Below are positions 52,971-58,368 of a DNA stretch of 58,368 nt, in pieces; position 1 is the first letter of the stretch, and each line of letters begins with the position of its first letter. Position numbers and translations under genes: made by a program. Source of the DNA: Paulinella micropora (Eukaryota; Cercozoa; Imbricatea; Euglyphida); the NCBI GenBank assembly GCA_009731375.1, contig BJOX01000216.1:574225-632592 (forward strand). Direction: 5' to 3'. The notes under the pieces are model-generated. The model had not been told where the DNA came from. It was given only the letters and a program-made list of their open reading frames with translations, and ran no database searches.

Positions 52971-54478
52971 CTAACTGTGATTCTTCTTGTGCAGCTTCGA
53001 CCTTTGTGTGTTAGATTCAGTCTTGCACAGGCTTTTGAAACCTTCTAACAGCTTTCTGTACTCTTTTACCTGTTTTTCAAACGGTGTGGTCGCATCTGCA
53101 AGCTTTTTTAGCTCCTTCTTGATATTCTGTACTTCCTTTCTGAGGTCCGAACGTTGCCGTTCGATTTCTTCCAGCTGTTTCTCTGCCTTTTGTCTCCAGT
53201 CGGATAAGCTTTCCTCGAAGCTGATGGGCATTTTTGGGTTGGGCACTTTTTGGGGCTTAGTGACATTGGCTATCAGCGCATAACCTGCGGCTGTGGTTCG
53301 CCCTATGGGCTCCTTCCAAGCATCGTTCCAATTGGAGAGAGCTTTTTCCTCAAAGAAATTCTTATGTTTGGTTACTGCGGTTTCGTTCTGCTGCATACTT
53401 GCGTCTAAGGCTTCAATTTCGCCCTGATTTTCTTCTAGTTCGCCCTTGATTTGCTCCTCGGTCGTTTTCTGCCTTTTTAGTTCGCCATCTATATTTTCAC
53501 ACTCCTTGATAAGCTCTTTCCGCTCGGTTATCTGCTTTTCATTTTGCGGCTGGTGATTCAATTTTTCTCCCAGGGTTTCTATTCTTGAACGGAAGGATTT
53601 TGCAATTGCTTCTCTGTAAGATTTCGCTGATTTCTGCCTATAAAGAAGAAACAACACAAGAAAGTAAGTCGAGAGGAGGGTAGAAGAGAAAGGAATGGAG
53701 ACAATGAGAAGTGTTCACGAACATGATACCGAAGTTTTGATTTTTCGATAACTTCCTTGGCTTTCAACGGCTTCCACTTGAAGTCCTCAAATTCCGCGTT
53801 CGCAGACTTCATATTCTGCGTCAGGTTGAGGGCTTGGGTTTGGACAAGTTTGTCTTTCTTTCTAGTCTGCGCCAAAACACATTCAACTTTTTCGTCACAC
53901 GTCTCGGTGACTTGGTCAGGACCAAGGAGCTTCTTAAGGTCCTCAGCGCACCCGCCGACTCCCGGCTTAATCAACACGGCGCTTGTTGTTAAAATAATGT
54001 TGCGATCGCGGAAACTGGCCTGCAGCGATCTCAGCCTTTCCTTAAGCGTATCGAGATCGACAGCATCCTGGGCGTCAGTTAGAATAGTAAAGGCGACGGG
54101 AGCAAAAGATTCCTTTTCCAGGTCCGATCCGATCTTGCCAAAAAGCGTCACCAGTGCATTTTGAATTAGAGTCTGACCAGAGGCCTTCAATTCTTCGATT
54201 TTTTCAGTCAGGCTCTTTTTATCGGGCGTGAGCTCACTCTCTGCATAGAGCTTCTTTTTGAAAGAATACAAGGCCACTTGACAGTTTTCTCCTGATTCAT
54301 ATATATTTTTTTTAAGTTCCACCTTGGCCTTGGCGAGCCTATCGAGCTTGCCCATGGATTCGCTGGTGTCTACTAGCAGATACTTGTACGTCTTCTCAGC
54401 GAGTGGAACTGGGGGAGATGATGGGGTAGTAGGTTCAGAGACCACAGCAGGAGCTTCAGCCTTCTTCTTAGGAGGCAT
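52971..54478 (-). CDS. vWA-domain protein with coiled coil, spliced
   Basis: Two exons (54478-53730 and 53637-52971) give 471 aa when a 92-nt GT-AG intron is removed. Exon 1 starts MPPKKKAEAP and carries a von Willebrand A domain with the MIDAS metal-site motif DTSES (Asp37, Ser39, Ser41) in KYLLVDTSESMGKL, a SGQT segment for the MIDAS Thr and FTILTDAQDA for the Asp. Exon 2 is a long Lys/Glu/Gln-rich coiled coil (EKQITERKELIKECENIDGE, EIERQRSDLRKEVQNIKKEL). vWA domains bind partner proteins through a metal ion. An intracellular adaptor role is inferred, since there is no signal peptide or membrane segment. The sequence before the ATG (TTGTTTTGTTGTTGCAG) looks like a 3' splice site, so a 5' leader intron is possible. 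Confidence 0.8.
53638..53729 (-). other. Spliceosomal-type intron, 92 nt
   Basis: Minus strand begins GTATCATG and ends TTGTTTCTTCTTTATAG, with a pyrimidine-rich stretch before AG. Removal restores a continuous frame across the exon junction (CGG codon split 2+1), and both exon reading frames continue into strong coiled coil. Unspliced, the frame ends in the intron-adjacent sequence after an atypical Phe/Leu-rich run. Confidence 0.8.
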
Positions 54479-54479
54479 C

Positions 54480-55200
54480 TGCAACAACAAAACAAGACAA
54501 GGGTTAGCTCTTTTTTCTTTCGCATTTTTTCCTTTCTAAGAAAGACAAAGTTTCTCGATAACAGTTTCTGTGGTGAATATATTCTGAATGGCGCCGCCCC
54601 ACTCGACAAAAACGGCAAAACTCGGAAAATGGACGGGCCCGTCGCACATTTCCTCTGACCTCTGGTCGGCTTGGTAGAAACCAACAAAAGTTTCGATGTT
54701 ATTTTCGATGAATGATAACAAAAACGAAAGCAATAATGATGGTGAGTACATAGAGAGAGAGAGAGAGAGCACTCAAAGAACTACTTAATAAATTGAAAAG
54801 CGAAAAAGAAAGAAAATCAAAAATTGAACAAGCAAAAAGAGAAGAAAGTTCTGTTTCAGTTTTGATTTCGTGTTCGTGTTTCGGTTTCGATTTCATGTTT
54901 TGGTTTCGATTTCGTGTTCGTGTTTTGGTTTTAGATTTCGTGTTTCTGGTTTTGATTTTGATTTAGTGTTTCGTATTTCGTTCTTGTGCTTTCATTTCTA
55001 TTTCGTTTTCGTTTTTCTATTGAATCCAGTTTTGTTCTAGCTTGAATTTAGATTCCGAACTTGTATATGTATTTCGTTTTTTGTGTTTAGGAGTCTATTC
55101 TAGTTTCCAAGGCGTTGATTTCGTCTTAAGGTTTGGACTATCTGTTTGATTTTCTTGTTTGTTTTGAGTTTCAATTATTTTCTTGTTTAGGTATCTCAAT
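54480..55200. other. AT-rich intergenic DNA with degenerate minisatellite
   Basis: 54536-54720 on the minus strand is open (FVGFYQADQRSEEMCDGPV, FAVFVEWGGAIQNIF) and might be an upstream exon or leader of the vWA gene. 54840-55080 repeats variants of TTTCGATTTCGTGTTT and TTGGTTTCGATTTC at irregular 15-25 bp spacing. A (GA)n run lies at 54752-54770. No definite gene. Confidence 0.4.
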
Positions 55201-55354
55201 TCTGCTCGGTGTCTTGTATCTGCAACATTCGCTTTTGTGTTTTGTTGTATTGTGCGCGTGTATTGTCCCGCGTGTGTAACCTGACGCACTACTCTTGGTG
55301 GAGCTTTTGTTGGCGCCTGCCGCCCATCCACGGTTTGTCGATTTCTGAGTGTCG

Positions 55355-55569
55355 ATGGAGGGGCAGGTACAAAAGACTATCTACACTTTCTTGGCTTCCC
55401 ACTCTGATGGCGCAGCATGGCTTTTTTCGTTGCTACTACTCCTCTGCCAGGATGCCCGCAAAGGTTTGGTCCTCAAGCTTTGTGCAGGGCACTGGCGAGT
55501 TGTCAGGGCCACCTCCGATCCGAGAGAGAGAGAGAGAGAGAACAAGCTGCAACAATACCAAGGGGGGGG
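55355..55569 (+). CDS. Possible 5' part of a gene, cut by gap
   Basis: The ATG at 55355 opens MEGQVQKTIYTFLASHSDG, AAWLFSLLLLLCQDARKG, LVLKLCAGHWRVVRATSDP and then Arg/Glu repeats from a (GA)n run before the 357-N gap. The non-repeat part is protein-like, with a hydrophobic stretch. No family recognised. It could be an amino-terminal domain or first exon; weak. Confidence 0.3.
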
Positions 55570-55926
55570 NNNNNNNNNNNNNNNNNNNNNNNNNNNNNNN
55601 NNNNNNNNNNNNNNNNNNNNNNNNNNNNNNNNNNNNNNNNNNNNNNNNNNNNNNNNNNNNNNNNNNNNNNNNNNNNNNNNNNNNNNNNNNNNNNNNNNNN
55701 NNNNNNNNNNNNNNNNNNNNNNNNNNNNNNNNNNNNNNNNNNNNNNNNNNNNNNNNNNNNNNNNNNNNNNNNNNNNNNNNNNNNNNNNNNNNNNNNNNNN
55801 NNNNNNNNNNNNNNNNNNNNNNNNNNNNNNNNNNNNNNNNNNNNNNNNNNNNNNNNNNNNNNNNNNNNNNNNNNNNNNNNNNNNNNNNNNNNNNNNNNNN
55901 NNNNNNNNNNNNNNNNNNNNNNNNNN
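55570..55926. other. Assembly gap, 357 Ns, with (GA)n on the right edge
   Basis: GA runs on both sides (about 55521-55540 and 55926-55952) suggest that a long GA microsatellite stopped the assembly. Confidence 0.8.
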
Positions 55927-56169
55927 GAGAGAGAGAGAGAGAGAGAGAGAGAAAGTGTATTTTCTACGGAAATTACTTGATGGTTCAATCTTTATGCCTC
56001 AGCATCGCCATCTTCTTGGTCTACATACACAGAAAATATATATACGTACATATACATATGGAGAGAGGAAAGAGAGGGGGGGGGGGGGGGGGGGGGAAGG
56101 CTTTGCTCCACTCACCTTTGGTTTGCCTCTTCGCTTTTCTTTGTAAAAAGACGAAGAATTTGAGAAAGA

Positions 56170-58368
56170 ATGTCCCACAGAATTTTTGATCTCCCAGACG
56201 ACATTTGCGAGCAGCTAACAACCTTGTATCTCAGACCAGAAAGCGAGGCGTTGCTTTATGCAACAAACCACAACTACCCGCCAAGAAAGCTAGGCGGCGA
56301 GAGGGGGTCTGCCCTGCTGGCTTCCATGCTGCTTAACTTTTATTACGACGGAGAATTCTTGTCCCTGCAAGATAACCAGACAGAGCTTCTCAGCCGGATC
56401 GCGGAGGACGGCAAAATACGTATAACCCCTCTGCCTGTCCCCAAACCTTGCAGCGGGACAAAAAGCGATTATTGGGCCGCAGCGGAATCGGCGGTCTTTC
56501 ACGTGCTGGAGATGCACAAGGAAGCCTCAGATCAGTTGGAGCTAAAAGGCCCAGGCCTGTACAGAGACAAGTGGGATTTAAAAAGTCTAGCCCTGACCGG
56601 AGACGACGCGTCCAACCAGAACAATCACACGATTCTCACCAAGCAGAATGAGGACTACTTTCCTTTGGATAGGCGCGGTTATTTTAACATAAGCATAAAG
56701 CACCTGTGCTTGCACAACCTAAAGCTTTGGCTACAAAAAGAGGAAGCGCTGATCATAAAAAGATGCCTCTGTGAGGACCTTTGCTTGGTGCACCTCAGGC
56801 TTAGGCTGTCGGAGCAGAGCCGTCTCGGATTGTACGGCTGCGACAAGCTCAAGCGTTTTGTTTTCAGCCAGCACCCGGACGACGAAGGGGCTGCGGCCTG
56901 GGACGATTATACACTGGAGATTGACGATTGCCGAAACCTGCGAAGAGTCGAGGCAAGCGCGGCGCTACCAAGAACCAGTGTTGACCTAACACTACGAGTC
57001 CCTACCCTGCGGGTTATAGATTCAGGCAAGCGGGGCAGGGGCTTGGATATCTACGCCGCTGGCAGCTGGGGTGTATCCGTCAAGCGTTGTTATGCCAAGG
57101 TCCTCAGCCTCTATTGTTTAAAAGACAGGGGGCCGATGACACACCTTGGTCTGAGAGTAGATGAATGCTCTGGCCTAGAGCAGGTCAGCTTGCCCTGCGA
57201 CCTGAACCTCGTAGAGGGTACCTTGAAATTCAGACGTTGCGGCCAACTAGCCAAAATCGGTTTGCCCGACCAACTGCGGTGCCAAAAGGCGGACCTCCTC
57301 TTCCATAACTTGGATAGCCTCAGCGAGCTTAGCCACCCCGCGCTCTGGGAGATCGCAGGCGATGGGTACAGGGCCAAATTTGAATCTTGCAATAAGCTTG
57401 AAACTATCGGATTACCAACTTACCTCGTATGCCAGACTGCCTCCGTTGAAGTGCATACATTGCATGAACTCCGCGAGATCGTTCTCCCCGCAAGCTTTGG
57501 GCCAGCAGATAACCTCGGTGGTTCCGCGGTCAAGGACAGCTGTCTCAGACTCCAAGTTGAATCCTGTCCTCGACTCCAAAGTATTTGCACGGCGACAAAA
57601 TCGAGACAACAACGGCGGCCCGATCTTATAGAGATCAGTGTTTCTCGATTTTCAGTCGCCCACGAGGAGGTAAAGGGGGCGGCAGACTTAAAGATCCTAG
57701 CCGCGGGGGTCAGCATGGTTATTGAGGTATCAAATGATAGTGACATAAAAACCCTTGTCCTCAGTCCAGACCAAAAGAAGATGAAGGGTCTTAAGCTAGA
57801 AATAGCAAATTGTGACCTGCTGGAACAAGTTTGCTTGTCAAAGGAGCTCACGTGCAAAAGGACAAATCTGAGCAGTCCATCCTCTCTTTGTGTGGAACCG
57901 GGCTGGGTCAGCCAAGAAAAGTTTGATGTCTTTATTTGGGCTTGTGAAAAGCTACATAATTTTATTCTGCCCCAGCTCCTCTGCAAAGAGGCAGAACTGA
58001 GATTGCTGAATTTAGATAATCTTCAAAGCCTTTGTTTAGAGAGCGCCAATTGGCGGGTTTCCAGATTGCTAAAGCTACTAACATGGGATTGTGATAAGCT
58101 CGAGACTATCCACCTACCTAAAAACATCTGGTGCAAGAAAGCAGAGTTTCTCTTCAAAGAATTGCCGCTCTTGCAAGATTTCTCCATGCCCCAAGGCTGG
58201 GATATCGAAGAGCTCACTGTGATTTTTGCACAATGCCCCAATTTGCAGAGCTTTACCGTACCGCCAGGTTTCAAGTGCCGCAGGAAGTTCACTCTGGATT
58301 TTTCGTGGAACATTAACATGCCTACACTTAACCTGCCCAAACTTTCTGGGCCAACGAAATGGTGCAAA
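56170..58368 (+). CDS. F-box-like LRR protein, open at window end
   Basis: The ATG at 56170 opens a frame with no stop through the last base (733 codons). Residues 4-20 read RIFDLPDDICEQLTTLYL, an F-box-like start. From about residue 170 the protein is a series of irregular LRR-like units of about 40-45 residues with alternating Leu and a conserved Cys (LEIANCDLLEQVCLSKEL, LTWDCDKLETIHLPKNIW, VIFAQCPNLQSFTVPPGF). The LxxCxxLxxIxLP pattern differs from the 24-residue LRRs of the other genes, so it belongs to a separate subfamily. Codon use is more balanced (about half GC). A G tract lies about 90 bp upstream. The carboxy end is beyond the window. Confidence 0.75.
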   Translation, partial: MSHRIFDLPDDICEQLTTLYLRPESEALLYATNHNYPPRKLGGERGSALLASMLLNFYYDGEFLSLQDNQTELLSRIAEDGKIRITPLPVPKPCSGTKSDYWAAAESAVFHVLEMHKEASDQLELKGPGLYRDKWDLKSLALTGDDASNQNNHTILTKQNEDYFPLDRRGYFNISIKHLCLHNLKLWLQKEEALIIKRCLCEDLCLVHLRLRLSEQSRLGLYGCDKLKRFVFSQHPDDEGAAAWDDYTLEIDDCRNLRRVEASAALPRTSVDLTLRVPTLRVIDSGKRGRGLDIYAAGSWGVSVKRCYAKVLSLYCLKDRGPMTHLGLRVDECSGLEQVSLPCDLNLVEGTLKFRRCGQLAKIGLPDQLRCQKADLLFHNLDSLSELSHPALWEIAGDGYRAKFESCNKLETIGLPTYLVCQTASVEVHTLHELREIVLPASFGPADNLGGSAVKDSCLRLQVESCPRLQSICTATKSRQQRRPDLIEISVSRFSVAHEEVKGAADLKILAAGVSMVIEVSNDSDIKTLVLSPDQKKMKGLKLEIANCDLLEQVCLSKELTCKRTNLSSPSSLCVEPGWVSQEKFDVFIWACEKLHNFILPQLLCKEAELRLLNLDNLQSLCLESANWRVSRLLKLLTWDCDKLETIHLPKNIWCKKAEFLFKELPLLQDFSMPQGWDIEELTVIFAQCPNLQSFTVPPGFKCRRKFTLDFSWNINMPTLNLPKLSGPTKWCK

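Noticed and set aside
55209-56189. 326-codon frame across the 357-N gap
   Set aside because: Most of its length is N, and the remainder is (GA)n-derived Arg/Glu repeats.
1-58368. Bacterial or phage origin
   Set aside because: No Shine-Dalgarno pattern, presence of a GT-AG intron, H3, F-box, MYND and RING domains, and AATAAA signals.

Overview
The window reads as eukaryote-associated DNA rather than bacterial or phage DNA. The best fit is a giant DNA virus (NCLDV-like) genome of a protist host, or a virus-derived island in a protist nuclear genome. The evidence is a D5-type superfamily-3 helicase/primase, large families of F-box/leucine-rich-repeat (LRR) and Sel1-repeat proteins, a RING protein, a MYND-finger fragment, a NADAR protein, an HNH-like protein, a TnpB/Fanzor-type nuclease remnant and a histone H3 core. 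One gene also carries a recognisable 92-nt GT-AG intron, and there are AATAAA and TATA-like signals with no Shine-Dalgarno pattern. I saw no rRNA, tRNA, capsid or polymerase gene, so the assignment is an inference.

Layout. 1-950 holds two copies of a dispersed palindromic element (called MITE-1 here). 950-5.8 kb: a truncated paralogue of an unknown family (family A), NADAR, and two convergent F-box/LRR genes. 5.9-7.05 kb: MITE-1 copies and a Sel1 remnant. 7.1-15.5 kb: small hypothetical genes, the intact family A gene, a helical/coiled-coil/RING gene split by a frameshift, a frameshifted dynamin-like GTPase and an HNH-like gene. 15.6-19.5 kb: repeats, then a tandem array of collagen-like ORFs over an 18-bp minisatellite. 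19.7-26.7 kb: F-box/LRR genes and remnants, an unknown 383-aa gene, a histone H3 core joined head-on to an F-box remnant, and a DnaJ-type zinc protein. 27.4-31.6 kb: a wrecked TnpB/Fanzor-like gene and many short shuffled gene fragments. 31.8-36.9 kb: F-box/LRR, Sel1, a Kelch fragment and a second helical/coiled-coil gene. 37-43.7 kb: fragments, the D5-type helicase with a large inverted repeat behind it, and a short F-box-like gene. 44.2-48.3 kb: a long Sel1 gene, its 5' part present twice around a gap. 48.5-52.6 kb: an LRR relic and a dense MITE-1 cluster. 52.97-54.5 kb: an intron-containing von Willebrand A (vWA) gene. 56.17 kb to the end: an open F-box-like/LRR gene running out of the window.

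Two themes run through the region. First, gene content is dominated by protein-interaction modules of the ubiquitin and adaptor type (F-box+LRR, RING, Sel1, Kelch, MYND). In giant viruses these are usually read as host-interaction genes; their targets cannot be told from sequence. Second, the region is a graveyard. Many genes exist both as an intact copy and as shredded copies joined at short matches, and several open frames are broken by single-base shifts. Because gaps sit at long G/C or GA tracts and some contigs overlap without being merged, part of the frameshifting may be sequencing error.

Assembly gaps are at 2465-2474, 4092-4101, 5526-5535, 15776-15785, 16351-16573, 22431-22533, 26842-26884, 29611-29620, 33514-33547, 36945-36954, 37719-37728, 45739-45748, 48835-48844, 50158-50167, 51602-51611, 52308-52334 and 55570-55926. 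Stretches not listed below (for example 716-949, 8088-8281, 12732-12967 and 17010-17880) hold intergenic sequence in which I see no supportable gene.
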